A stretch of 64,000 nt of DNA from Gemmatimonas sp. (lineage in GTDB: Bacteria > Gemmatimonadota > Gemmatimonadetes > Gemmatimonadales > Gemmatimonadaceae), in NCBI RefSeq assembly GCF_021298855.1, contig NZ_JAJTHI010000004.1, forward strand, positions 1 to 64,000, in the 5' to 3' direction. The position numbers and the translations under genes are program-made. Position 1 is the stretch's first letter. The number at the start of each line of letters is the position of its first letter. Positions 31,316 to 40,400 of this stretch are shown piece by piece. Below the pieces are notes generated by a model. It saw only the letters and a list, made by a program, of their open reading frames with translations. It did no database searches and was not told where the DNA came from.

Positions 31316-32335
31316 ATGCACACCAGACACGACGGGCGCTTCGCGATCGATGCCGCGTGGCGGGTGCTGCTTGTCGATTTGGACATCCGGGCAGAGGATG
31401 CGTTCAGGCTGGCACAGCTCCCGGAAGCGCTCTGGCACGCCACACCGGCGCGGATCGATGCGGACGCCTTCTATCGCCTATGGGCCGCCCTCGAGCAGCT
31501 TGCGGGGCCGGTCCCCCTCCCCGTGCGCGCCGCCTGCGCGCTTCGTGGTGATGCATTCTCCCCGCTGCTCTTCGCCGCCCTGTGCAGCCGGGATCTCGCG
31601 CAGGCGGTCTCACGCGTCGCACAGTACAAGTCGCTCACGGCGCCCCTGCGCATCGCCACGAAGAGCACGGCCACACGATTCGTCGTCACGCTGCATGCCG
31701 GCGCCGGTATTCCACCACTTCCGACGTCCTTCGGCGTTGCCGAGCTGATGTTTCTGGTGGCGCTGGCCCGGCTGGCGACGCGCAGGCGGATTCCGGTGTT
31801 GCGCCTGACCGCGCCCGCGTCGCTGGAACATCACGACGCGTACGCCGAGTACCTCGGCGTGCCCATCGAGCATGGCCCCGACTTCTCCCTCACGCTGCCG
31901 GCCGAGGAGGCCTCGCGCCCGTTTCTCACGAACGATGACGCCCTGTGGGCCGCGTTCGAACCGGATCTACGCCGTCGTCTCTCACGGCTTGGCGAGTCAC
32001 CACTGGTCGCCGAGCGCGTGCGGTCGGTCCTGATGGAAGCCCTGCCGGGTGGTACCGCCGATGCGGCGCACGTGGCGCGGGCTCTTGCGATGAGTCGTCG
32101 GACCATGCAGCGCCTGCTCGAACAGGAAGGGACCTCGTTCGCGGTCGTGCTCCGTGACGTGCGCGCCTCACTGGCGCGCCACTATCTCGAGCGCACGTCG
32201 CTCTCCATGCAGGAGATTGCCTTCCTGCTCGGATTCGCGCAGCCGACCTCGTTCTTTCGCGCGTTCCGCGACTGGACGGGATTCACCCCAGCCGCCATCC
32301 GCGCGGCAAGCCACCGTGCGCACGACCGGCGGTGA
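31316..32335 (+). CDS. AraC-family transcriptional regulator
   Basis: A 339-residue DNA-binding regulator. An N-terminal arabinose-binding-like domain of about 200 residues is the type found in OruR/ArgR-like AraC proteins. The C-terminal HTH_18 domain (about 235-330) contains two helix-turn-helices: VARALAMSRRTMQRLLEQEG and SMQEIAFLLGFAQPTSFFRA, followed by FRDWTGFTPAAIR, the usual AraC signature. It lies just after an SDR gene and just before a small membrane protein gene, so these are likely targets. No direct repeats typical of operators were identified. Confidence 0.88.
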   Translation: MHTRHDGRFAIDAAWRVLLVDLDIRAEDAFRLAQLPEALWHATPARIDADAFYRLWAALEQLAGPVPLPVRAACALRGDAFSPLLFAALCSRDLAQAVSRVAQYKSLTAPLRIATKSTATRFVVTLHAGAGIPPLPTSFGVAELMFLVALARLATRRRIPVLRLTAPASLEHHDAYAEYLGVPIEHGPDFSLTLPAEEASRPFLTNDDALWAAFEPDLRRRLSRLGESPLVAERVRSVLMEALPGGTADAAHVARALAMSRRTMQRLLEQEGTSFAVVLRDVRASLARHYLERTSLSMQEIAFLLGFAQPTSFFRAFRDWTGFTPAAIRAASHRAHDRR

Positions 32336-32367
32336 CCCTGACCGTCCTCACCACGCCAGGAGCGTCC

Positions 32368-32883
32368 ATGTCTCCATTGCCTTCGTTCGTCACCAGCTAC
32401 TTCGGCGGCGAGCTGCGCGAATCCTTGATCTTCATCTTGCCGGGAGGCCTGCTGAGCCTCGTGTTCGGGCTGTGGCTGTGGCTCGATACGCCCTCCTCGT
32501 TCACGCGCGGTGTCGCCATCCCGTTTCTCGTAATGGGACTCGCCATGAGTGCGATCGGTGCCACGGTGGGTTTTCGCACGCCATCACAGGTGCAGCGACT
32601 GGCGGCCGAGGTGCGCGCGAACCCAGCCGACGTGCAGGCCCGGGAATCCACCCGAATGGCCGGGGTGAATGCACGCTGGAACGCCTACCTCGTCGTCTGG
32701 GCCGCGTTCGGCGCCATCGGGTTGGCGCTGCGCTTCGGATGGCAGCATCCGGGCGCGCGCGGCGTCGGCGTGGCGCTGGTGTTCTTCTCGGGGGTGGGGT
32801 TGCTGGTCGACGGCTTTGCCGAACGCCGGGCCCGGGATTATGCGCGAGCCCTCGCGGGGTGGCAGACCGCGCGCGGCGGCTGA
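32368..32883 (+). CDS. Small integral membrane protein of unknown function
   Basis: A 171-residue protein with about four hydrophobic helices: LIFILPGGLLSLVFGLWLWL, AIPFLVMGLAMSAIGATVGF, YLVVWAAFGAIGLALRF and GVALVFFSGVGLLVDGFAE. Between helices 2 and 3 is a charged loop of about 35 residues. I do not recognise a family. The ATG at 32368 has a good AGGAG seven bases upstream; a GTG at 32332 overlapping the AraC stop would add 12 residues. It is probably co-transcribed with the AraC gene. Confidence 0.65.
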   Translation: MSPLPSFVTSYFGGELRESLIFILPGGLLSLVFGLWLWLDTPSSFTRGVAIPFLVMGLAMSAIGATVGFRTPSQVQRLAAEVRANPADVQARESTRMAGVNARWNAYLVVWAAFGAIGLALRFGWQHPGARGVGVALVFFSGVGLLVDGFAERRARDYARALAGWQTARGG

Positions 32884-32903
32884 CCATTTTCGAGGGAAGC
32901 GGG

Positions 32904-32909
32904 TATTTA
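32904..32909 (+). promoter_or_regulatory. -10 element TATTTA, near-leaderless start
   Basis: GGGTATTTATCGGGAT lies directly before the ATG at 32917, leaving seven bases after the hexamer. CTGACC at 32880-32885 is a possible -35 with 18-base spacing. The word GGGTATTTNTCG also precedes the GTG at 40761. Confidence 0.5.
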
Positions 32910-32916
32910 TCGGGAT

Positions 32917-33723
32917 ATGATCTTCCGTCCACCCCTCTTCCGAAATCTGGTTGTGGCTGGCATGGTGCTCGCCGTTGGCGCGGCGACCATGTCGGCGAAT
33001 GGCCAGAGTGCGGTCGCCCCCTTCCCCTCGGCGTCACGGTCGCTTGCCGAATCGTCGACCCCAGTGCCGGTCCCCTTCGCCGTCGGCGAGCGCCTCGAGT
33101 ACGAGGTGAAGTTCGGTTCGCTGAAGGTGGGGAACGGCACGATGGAGGTGAAGGAGATCACCGAGGTGCGCGGGCGGCCGGCGTGGCACACCGTGTTCAC
33201 CATCAAGGGCGGCATCCCGCTCTACCGCGTGAACGACGTGTACGAGTCGTGGTTCGACACGAGCACGCTCAACACGCTCCGCTATCATCAGGATGTCGAC
33301 GAGGGGAGCTACGAGCGCAGGCGACGCTACGAGATCTACCCCGAGCGCGGCATGATGCGCGAAGGCGAGCGTGAGGAGGAGCCGACCGTGCCCAATCCGC
33401 TCGACGAGGGGTCGTTCCTGTACTTCGTGCGCACCCTCCCGCTCGAGGTGGGCAAGACCTACGAGTTCCAGCGCTACTTCAAGGCGCAGGGCAACCCGGT
33501 GCGCATTCGCGTGCTGCGCGCGGAGACGGTCACCGTACCCGCCGGCACGTTCCAGACGGTGGTACTGCAGCCCACCTTCCAGACCAAGGGCATCTTCAGC
33601 CAGAATGGCCGGGCCGAAGTGTGGATCACCGACGACGACCGGCGCATGATGGTGCAGATGAAGTCGAAGCTCAGCTTCGGCAGTCTCAACCTGTACCTGC
33701 AGCGGGCGAAGGGGACGAAATAG
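32917..33723 (+). CDS. DUF3108 domain-containing periplasmic protein
   Basis: A 268-residue exported protein. An N-terminal hydrophobic segment (FRNLVVAGMVLAVGAATMSA) is a signal peptide or anchor. The DUF3108 domain fills the rest: PFAVGERLEYEVKFGSLKVG, a YRVNDVYESWFDTSTL segment, LPLEVGKTYEFQRYFKAQGN and a final AEVWITDDDRRMMVQMKSKL. The repeated beta-strand/turn pattern is typical. Members are periplasmic and of unknown function; the fold recalls lipid-carrier beta-sheets, which is inference. The HMCES-like gene starts three bases after its stop. Confidence 0.82.
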   Translation: MIFRPPLFRNLVVAGMVLAVGAATMSANGQSAVAPFPSASRSLAESSTPVPVPFAVGERLEYEVKFGSLKVGNGTMEVKEITEVRGRPAWHTVFTIKGGIPLYRVNDVYESWFDTSTLNTLRYHQDVDEGSYERRRRYEIYPERGMMREGEREEEPTVPNPLDEGSFLYFVRTLPLEVGKTYEFQRYFKAQGNPVRIRVLRAETVTVPAGTFQTVVLQPTFQTKGIFSQNGRAEVWITDDDRRMMVQMKSKLSFGSLNLYLQRAKGTK

Positions 33724-33726
33724 GCG

Positions 33727-34398
33727 GTGTGCGGGCGCTATGGTTTCGGGAATCCCGCTCGCCTTTCCACCCTGCCCCTTGGTGTCGACCTCCCGGCCCT
33801 CGCAGCGCGCTTCAATGTTGCGCCGTCGCAGGCGGTGCCTATCGTGTTCCACGATGCGGCGGGGCGCCACGCGATCCTGGCGCGCTGGGGGCTGGTCCCG
33901 TTCTGGGCCGATGACCCGGCCATTGGCAACCGGCTGGCCAATGCCCGCGGCGAGACGGTGGCGAGCAAACCCAGCTTCCGGGGCGCCTTCAAGGCCCGGC
34001 GGGCGCTCCTCCCGGCCGACCGCTTCTACGAATGGCAGCCGCTCCCCGGCCAGAAGGTCAAGCAGCCCTGGTGCATTCAGCTCGAGGATGCGGCCCCCTT
34101 CTGCTTTGCCGGTCTTTGGGAGCGGTGGGTGCCCAAGGGACAGCCCGATGCCGAGCCGCTGCTGAGCTGCTGCCTGGTCACCACCGAGCCCAACGCGGTC
34201 ATGGCGCCCATTCACGACCGGATGCCCGCGATCGTGCCGCCGACCGCCTACGACCTGTGGCTCGATCCGGGCACGCCCGCGGCGGCGGCGCAGGCACTGA
34301 TCCGCCCCTATGGCGGGCCCATGCGGGCCTACCCGGTGAGCACCTATGTCAATGCCCCCCGGAACGAGGGTCCCGCTTGCTCTGCCCCCCTGTCCTGA
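33727..34398 (+). CDS. SOS-response-associated protein, HMCES/YedK (SRAP) family
   Basis: A 223-residue SRAP protein. The GTG start gives Met-Cys2-Gly-Arg-Tyr; Cys2 is the conserved catalytic residue that forms a thiazolidine crosslink to abasic sites in single-stranded DNA, shielding them. Other active-site residues are visible: Asn72 in ANARGET, Glu102 in DRFYEWQ and His163 in IHDRMP. The start cannot move, since Cys must be residue 2 after Met removal. It follows DUF3108 closely. The rpsF promoter overlaps its 3' end. A second base-lesion enzyme (a uracil-DNA glycosylase) lies at 58973-59635. Confidence 0.92.
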   Translation: MCGRYGFGNPARLSTLPLGVDLPALAARFNVAPSQAVPIVFHDAAGRHAILARWGLVPFWADDPAIGNRLANARGETVASKPSFRGAFKARRALLPADRFYEWQPLPGQKVKQPWCIQLEDAAPFCFAGLWERWVPKGQPDAEPLLSCCLVTTEPNAVMAPIHDRMPAIVPPTAYDLWLDPGTPAAAAQALIRPYGGPMRAYPVSTYVNAPRNEGPACSAPLS

Positions 34399-34405
34399 CT
34401 AGGCT
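34377..34405 (+). promoter_or_regulatory. Promoter of the rpsF operon, TTGCTC-N17-TAGGCT
   Basis: TTGCTC (34377-34382) and TAGGCT (34400-34405) have ideal 17-base spacing. Transcription would start near 34412, giving a leader of about 115 bases. The -10 region TAGGCTTCAAGG parallels those of ychF and prs. Confidence 0.55.
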
Positions 34406-34526
34406 TCAAGGCTCATCCGGAACCGGTCGCCTTTGGGCGGCGGGTCCCGCCATACCCTCCGCCCGCGGCTCGGCACTGCGGGTGGCTTATCGACCGCCAG
34501 GTCCAGACCACAGGGAGGATTGCCGA

Positions 34527-34919
34527 GTGGCAAAACTCAAGATCCGCCGCAACCCCACGCGGCGGTACGAAGCCGTGTACATCTTCGACAGTGCGCTCGA
34601 AGACACGGCCATCGCCGAGAAGCTCGAGAAGCTGCAGGGGCTGCTCCATCTCGCCGAGCCGGCGACGATCGAGCATTGGGGCCGCCGTCAGCTCGCGTAC
34701 AAGATCGGCCGTCACGAGAACGGCTACTACGTGATCAGCAACTTCACCGCCGTGCCGGCCGTGCTGCCCGAGTTCGAGCGTGCGCTCAAGCTCGACGAGA
34801 GCGTGGTGCGCTACCTGGTGACGCTGTATGAGCACGAGCTTGGCGCGCCCAAGCTCTCCGACGAAGAGCTCGCCTCGCGCCGTCGCGCGGGTGATGACGA
34901 CGACGACGACGAGGATTAA
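34527..34919 (+). CDS. rpsF: 30S ribosomal protein S6
   Basis: A 130-residue S6. The GTG start has GGGAGGAT six bases upstream, one of the best ribosome-binding sites in the window. The ferredoxin-like core reads RYEAVYIFDSALEDTAIAEK, then WGRRQLAYKIGRHENGYYVI (contacts with S18 and rRNA). It ends in an acidic tail (DDDDDDED), similar to the poly-Glu tail of E. coli S6. S6 pairs with S18 on the 30S platform; rpsR follows three bases later. Longer in-frame versions from 34032 are artefacts overlapping the HMCES gene. Confidence 0.95.
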   Translation: MAKLKIRRNPTRRYEAVYIFDSALEDTAIAEKLEKLQGLLHLAEPATIEHWGRRQLAYKIGRHENGYYVISNFTAVPAVLPEFERALKLDESVVRYLVTLYEHELGAPKLSDEELASRRRAGDDDDDDED

Positions 34920-34922
34920 CCC

Positions 34923-35144
34923 ATGCGCCGCCAGAAGAAGCCCTGCCCGATCACTGAAGCGGGCATCCGCTACGTGGACTACAAGGACGACCGTCTCCTT
35001 GCCCGATTCATCACCGACTACGGCAAGATCCTGCCGAGCCGTCTGAGCGGGGTGGACGCGCGTCACCAGCGCCAGCTGTCCAAGGCCGTGAAGAAGGCGC
35101 GGTTCCTTGCGCTGCTGCCGTACGTGAAGGGCCAGACGGCCTGA
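34923..35144 (+). CDS. rpsR: 30S ribosomal protein S18
   Basis: A 73-residue S18. The conserved core is present: [20 protein letters not shown] and [20 protein letters not shown], then the basic C-terminal [13 protein letters not shown] single Cys (residue 8) means this is not the four-Cys zinc form. The gene starts three bases after rpsF and partners S6 in the platform. Confidence 0.96.
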   Translation: MRRQKKPCPITEAGIRYVDYKDDRLLARFITDYGKILPSRLSGVDARHQRQLSKAVKKARFLALLPYVKGQTA

Positions 35145-35146
35145 GC

Positions 35147-36310
35147 ATGAACGGAGCGGTCGCGCCGGGACCCGCCGCGACTGCTCCTGCAGGAGCGGCT
35201 CCGCAGGAGCGCGGGTGGCGTTGGTTCGTGTTGGGCATGGTGCTCATGGTTGCCGTGACGGCGGCCCCCGCCTGGCCGCCGGCCCTCGCGCTGCTGGCGG
35301 GCGCCGTGCGCTTGCTGTTGCCCGTGGAGCAGTTCGCCCTGCTGGTGCTGGTGGCCATTGCCGCGTGTGCGGTGGTGGGCTGGTGGGCCGGTGGTCGTCT
35401 CACGCTGGGGTTGGTGTGGGCGGCGGCGGCCACGTGGGTGGTGTGGCGCGTACCGTTACCGCTGTCGGGGTACGGGGCGTTCCTGCGCGGCTGGGCCGTC
35501 ACGGCCGGCGCCGCGTTCGGACTCGTTTGTCTGGTCACTGCCGCCAAGCCGTTCCTGTCGCGGGCCCTCGCGGCCACGGCGCTGGCGGGAGTGGTGACCA
35601 TTGGTGGGCTCTCCACCCGGGCGGCTGGTCGCGGCGCCTTCGACGGGGCGGCCATCATGTTGTCGCAGGAGTACCAGCAGCGCCTCACGGCGTCGCTCGA
35701 TCTCTGGCGGTCGCGCACCAGTTCGCCCTCGTGGCAGGCCTTTGCGGCCCGGTTGCCGGAAGCGGCCGCGCGGGCCGATCGCATGGAGTCGCTGCTGCAC
35801 CGGCTGGCGGACCCGCAGCCGGCGTCGGCAGCGGTGGGCGGGGTGAAGCTGGCCCCGCTGGTGCGTCTGGCCCCGGCGCTGCTGGGACTGGAAACCCTGT
35901 TGGCGTTGGCGTTGGGGTGGGCGGCATACCACCGGCTGGCCCGGGCGCGCATTGGCCCGCCACTGGCGGCCTTGCGCCACCTGCGCTTCAACGACCAGTG
36001 GGTGTGGGGGTTGATCGTCGGCTTCACCGCGTTGCTGCTGCCCACCATGGCGGAGTGGCGCACGGCGGGCATCAATCTCGTGGCGTTTTTCGGGACGCTG
36101 TACGCCCTGCGGGGCGCCGGGGTCCTCACGTGGTACATCCCCGATCGGGCTGCGGTGTGGGCGCCGCTCGGGCTGCTGGTGCTGGTGCCGGTCCTCGGAC
36201 CGGTGTGGGTGCTCGTTGCGCTGCTGACGGTCACCTTCGCGCTCGGTCTGGGCGACACCTGGCGTGATTTTCGGGCCGGTGCGGAAGCACGCCGGCCCTG
36301 GTCATCCTAG
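35147..36310 (+). CDS. Multi-pass membrane protein, DUF2232/YybS-like position
   Basis: A 387-residue polytopic protein starting two bases after rpsR. About eight to nine hydrophobic helices are visible, in two blocks separated by a soluble segment (about residues 165-240) with predicted helices. Genes of the DUF2232 (YybS) family occupy this exact place between rpsR and rplI in many bacteria, and the topology agrees. Function is not known; roles in cell-wall or ribosome-linked processes have been suggested only by context. Sequence similarity is too weak by eye for more than a tentative call. Confidence 0.7.
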   Translation: MNGAVAPGPAATAPAGAAPQERGWRWFVLGMVLMVAVTAAPAWPPALALLAGAVRLLLPVEQFALLVLVAIAACAVVGWWAGGRLTLGLVWAAAATWVVWRVPLPLSGYGAFLRGWAVTAGAAFGLVCLVTAAKPFLSRALAATALAGVVTIGGLSTRAAGRGAFDGAAIMLSQEYQQRLTASLDLWRSRTSSPSWQAFAARLPEAAARADRMESLLHRLADPQPASAAVGGVKLAPLVRLAPALLGLETLLALALGWAAYHRLARARIGPPLAALRHLRFNDQWVWGLIVGFTALLLPTMAEWRTAGINLVAFFGTLYALRGAGVLTWYIPDRAAVWAPLGLLVLVPVLGPVWVLVALLTVTFALGLGDTWRDFRAGAEARRPWSS

Positions 36311-36368
36311 GGGCATCCCCGCCCTTCCTTCTTTCTGTTTTCCTTTACCGGTTCGACCCGGAGTTCCC

Positions 36369-36812
36369 ATGGAAGTCATTCTCCGCAACGCCGTCGACAA
36401 GCTCGGACATCCTGGTGACATCGTCTCCGTGTCGCCGGGATACGCCCGCAACTTCCTCCTGCCGCGCGGCCTGGCCTACGAGGCCACGGCGGGCAACCGC
36501 AAGCGCATCGCGGCCGAAAAGAGCCGCCTCGAGGCGCTCGAGAACGAGCGCAAGGCGGCGGCACAGGCCGTGGCCGACAAGCTGGCCGAAGTGTCGGTCA
36601 CCTTCGCCGCCCGCGTGGGTGAAGAAGGCAAGCTCTTCGGTTCGGTGACCACGTCGGACATCGCGCACCAGCTGGAAGCGCAGGGCTTCAAGATCGAGAA
36701 GCGCCAGATCGAGCTCAACGAGCCCATCAAGGCGCTCGGCATGTACAAGGTGCCCATCAAGCTGCACGCCGACGTGCACCCCGAAATCAAGGTGTGGGTC
36801 ATCAAGCAGTAA
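36369..36812 (+). CDS. rplI: 50S ribosomal protein L9
   Basis: A 147-residue L9. The N-terminal domain (VILRNAVDKLGHPGDIVSVS then GYARNFLLPRGLAYEAT) binds 23S rRNA near the L1 stalk. The long connecting helix is Lys/Glu/Ala-rich, and the C-terminal domain includes GKLFGSVTTSDIAHQLEAQG and VPIKLHADVHPEIKVWVI. Length is normal. The ATG at 36369 starts exactly at the family N-terminus. It ends the rpsF-rpsR-DUF2232-rplI operon. Confidence 0.95.
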   Translation: MEVILRNAVDKLGHPGDIVSVSPGYARNFLLPRGLAYEATAGNRKRIAAEKSRLEALENERKAAAQAVADKLAEVSVTFAARVGEEGKLFGSVTTSDIAHQLEAQGFKIEKRQIELNEPIKALGMYKVPIKLHADVHPEIKVWVIKQ

Positions 36813-37037
36813 CTGGCCGTTTCGCTGCCGGCCCTGCGAACGCGGGATCGGCCGTGGATGCGCCGAGGGGGGGTCCGCACGCCGGGCGCCCCCTCGATTC
36901 TTTCCCCGATCGGCAGACTGGGCATAGTGCCCCCTGTCCGTGTCGTGCTTTTCGCAGCAACCTTCATCATGACGGCGGGGTACCGGAGTTGCGCTTGGAA
37001 CTCGCGGCCCGCCACGATGCCCTTACCCGCAATTCCC

Positions 37038-37418
37038 ATGGCTGAACGACGCCCGAGCCCCGGAGAACCCATCGCCCGCCGCGCTGCTGCGCTGGCCAGC
37101 GACCTCAAGGCCACCGATATCGTGGTCCTCGATCTCCGCGGGGTGACGGACATGACCGACTTTTTTGTTATTGCGTCCGGGACCTCCGACACCCACGTCC
37201 GGGCGGTCGCCGAGCACATCCAGGCAGGGTTGAAGCAGGGTGGCGTGTCTACCACCATGACCGAAGGACTCACGCAGGGGCGGTGGGCGCTGCTCGACTA
37301 TGCCGACTGCGTGATTCACGTTTTCCATCCCACCTTGCGGCAGTTCTACCAGCTCGAACGGTTGTGGGGCGATGCCACACCGGTGCAGCTGGACGCCGAA
37401 ATCACGCAGGGAGCATAA
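37038..37418 (+). CDS. rsfS: Ribosomal silencing factor RsfS (Iojap/DUF143)
   Basis: A 126-residue RsfS. Family motifs: DLKATDIVVLDLRGVTDMTD, FFVIASGTSDTHVRAVAEHI, then GRWALLDYADCVIHVFHPTL and RQFYQLERLWGDA. RsfS binds L14 and blocks subunit joining during starvation. I chose the ATG at 37038, before the conserved helix; an upstream in-frame extension is not family-like. Its stop is followed four bases later by a large metallopeptidase/barrel gene, so they are likely co-transcribed. Confidence 0.92.
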   Translation: MAERRPSPGEPIARRAAALASDLKATDIVVLDLRGVTDMTDFFVIASGTSDTHVRAVAEHIQAGLKQGGVSTTMTEGLTQGRWALLDYADCVIHVFHPTLRQFYQLERLWGDATPVQLDAEITQGA

Positions 37419-37422
37419 ACGC

Positions 37423-40400
37423 ATGGCGCAGGCGACGCGGTGGTCTCGATTCGGCAGGGTACTCTTGGTCGCGGCCGCCGCGCTCGGTGCCTCGGCGTCG
37501 CTCACGCCGGCGCAGGCCCAGTTCTTCGGGCAGAACCAGGTCCAGTATGACCGCATGGATTGGCGGGTCATCGAGACCGAGCACTTTCTGGTGCACTACT
37601 ACCCGCAGATCGCCGACGTCGCCCCCGACGCCGCGCGCATGTCGGAGCGGGCCTACGCCCGGCTGTCGCGGCTCACGGCACACCAGTTCCGCGAAAAGAA
37701 GCCCATCCTCATCTTCGGCTCGTCGGGTGACTTCGCCCAGAGCAACGTCTTTGGCGACCTGGGTGAAGGCACCGGCGGTGTGACCGACCCGCTGCGCCAG
37801 CGCATGGCGCAGTTCTTCAGCGGCGACTGGGCCAGCTTCGAACACGTGCTCATTCACGAAATGGTGCACGTGTTCACCTTCGATATTTTCTCGCGCGGGC
37901 GCGCGGGGGCGGGGCTGCAGAACCTCGCCATGGTGAACCCGCCGCTTTGGTACATGGAAGGGCTCGCCGAGTATCTCTCGATCGGGCCCGTTCATCCATG
38001 GACCGACGCCTGGGTGCGCGACGCGATCGTGAACAACACGCTCCCCACCATCGCACAGATGACGGAGCGCCCCGACAAGTACTTCCCCTACCGCTACGGC
38101 CTCGCGCTCTGGCAGTACGTGGGCGCGCGCTGGGGCGACGAGGTCATTGGCGAGATCATGAACGCCACGCCCAGCCTCGGCATCGACCGGGCGTTCCGTC
38201 GGGAGATCGGCCTGTCGCTGGATGAACTGAGCGCCGACTGGAAGGCGGCCATGCAGGCCAAGTACCTCACGGCGGTCGCCAACCTCGACCGTCCGCGCAG
38301 CTTCGCCGAACCGCTGCTCACGCAGCCGCGCACGGGCGGCTTTGCCAACACGTACGTGGCGCCGGCGCTCTCCCCCGACGGCAAGTACATCACGTACGTG
38401 GGCTACGGCAGCCTCCTGCGCGGCGAGGTGTTCCCCGAGCTGTATCTGGCCGACGTGGCCACCGGCAAGCGCCTCAAGCGGCTGGTCAAGACCACCACCA
38501 ACCCCGACTACGAGCAGCTGCGTTTCATTTACTCGCAGCCCTCGTTCAGCCCCGATGGCAAGCTGCTGGCCTTCACCGGGCAGCGCGGGGGACGCGATGT
38601 CCTGTACGTGCTCGATGTCGCGCGTCGCAAGGTGGTGAAGGACTTCGACTTCGAAATGGACCAGGTGCTGAGCCCCAGCTTTTCACCCGACGGGCGTCGC
38701 ATCGTGTTCAGCGGCATGCGGCGGGGCACCAGCGATCTGTACGTCGCCTCCATGGATACCCCGGGCTTCGTGCAGCTCATGAAGGACACCTACGGGGACC
38801 TGTCGCCGTCGTGGTCGCCCGACGGCCGGCAAATCGCGTTCGTGACCGAGCGCGGCCCCGACACGGACATGGAGATTCTCAAGGTCGGACCGTGGCGGGT
38901 GGCGATCTACGATTTCGACACGCAGAAGACCACGCTGCTTCCCAACCAGGGCGGGCGCAACATCAATCCGCAGTGGGCGCCCGACGGCAAGTCGCTGGCG
39001 TTCATCTCCGATCGGACGGGGATCGCCAACATCTTCCTGTACGACTTCGCCGATGGCGAGCATTACCAGCTGACGAACGTGCTGGGGGCCGTGACCGCCA
39101 CGGCCGAGCAGTCACCGGCGCTCACCTGGGCGCGCGGCGCCGATCTCATGGCGTTCGTGTATTACGAAAAGACCGACCACTCGATCTGGAAGATCGAGAA
39201 CCCGCGCAAGCTCAGGAAGCAGCCCTATCGCGACCCGGTGGTGGTGGCGCAGGCGCAGCGGGCGGCGCAGCTGGGCGCGCGGCCCACCGTGCCGCTGGAT
39301 CCCACGGCGCACCTGCGTCGCGCCACCGTGCAGGACACGGCGGCCGCGCGCCAGTCGTTCTATCGCCCCGTCACGGGCGCCACGGCGCGTCAGTCGTCGG
39401 AGCTCCCGGCCACGCTGCTGGCCCGGCAGGCCGAGACGATCAGCGTGAAGGCGATGCTCGACAGCTTCGACTTCAACCTGCCCGATACCACGCGCCTGTC
39501 GGACTCGCGCTACAAGGGGAAGCTCACCCCCGAGTACGTGGCGCAGCCCAGCATCGGCTTTCAGCAGGGCGGATTCGGCCAGGGGACCTTCGGCGGCACC
39601 ACCATCGTGCTGAGCGACCTGCTGGGGAACCGGCGGCTGGCGCTGTCGGGGTCCATCAACGGACAGCTGAGTGATGCGCAGGTGTTCGTGGGGTACACGA
39701 GCCTGGGGCGCCGGCTGCAGTACACCACCGGCGTCATTCAGCAACCGCTCTATCTCGTGTCGGGGTTCTTCGAAACGCCGCAGCAGGGCAGCCAGACGCA
39801 GTTCGTGCAGACGCAGGAGATTACGCGCCTCGTGGTCCGGCAGATGTTCGCGGCGGGGCTGTATCCGCTCAACCGGTTCACCCGCTTCGAACTGGGCGCG
39901 CGCTTCCAGAACGTGGACCAGCAGGTGTTCTCGTTCAACCGTCTGGTGGACTACAACCTCGGGTTCGCGACCGGGTTCGAACGCGGGCCCACGCGCAACG
40001 TGGCCTCGGCCAACACCGTGTCCCCGTACCTGGCGTGGGTTACCGACAACACCATGTTCGGCTTCACGGGGCCCATTTCGGGACGACGGGCGCGCATCGA
40101 GGTGGAACCGAGCGTGGGCACGTGGCGATGGACGGAGTACATGGCGGACGCCCGCTCGTACGTGCCCATCCTCTTCAACTACGTGACCTTCGCCACGCGC
40201 TTCACCACCAGCATGTCGGTGGGCCGTGACGAGGCGCGTTTCCCCAAGTGGATTGGGCGCCCCGATTTCGTGCGCGGCTACAACCGCGAGGATATCGGCA
40301 CGGTGGGGTGCACCGGGCTCCCCAGCGACAACGGCAGCAGCTGCAGCAGTGCGGAGCTGATCGGCAGCCGCGTGGCCTTCGGCAACGCGGAGCTGCGCTT

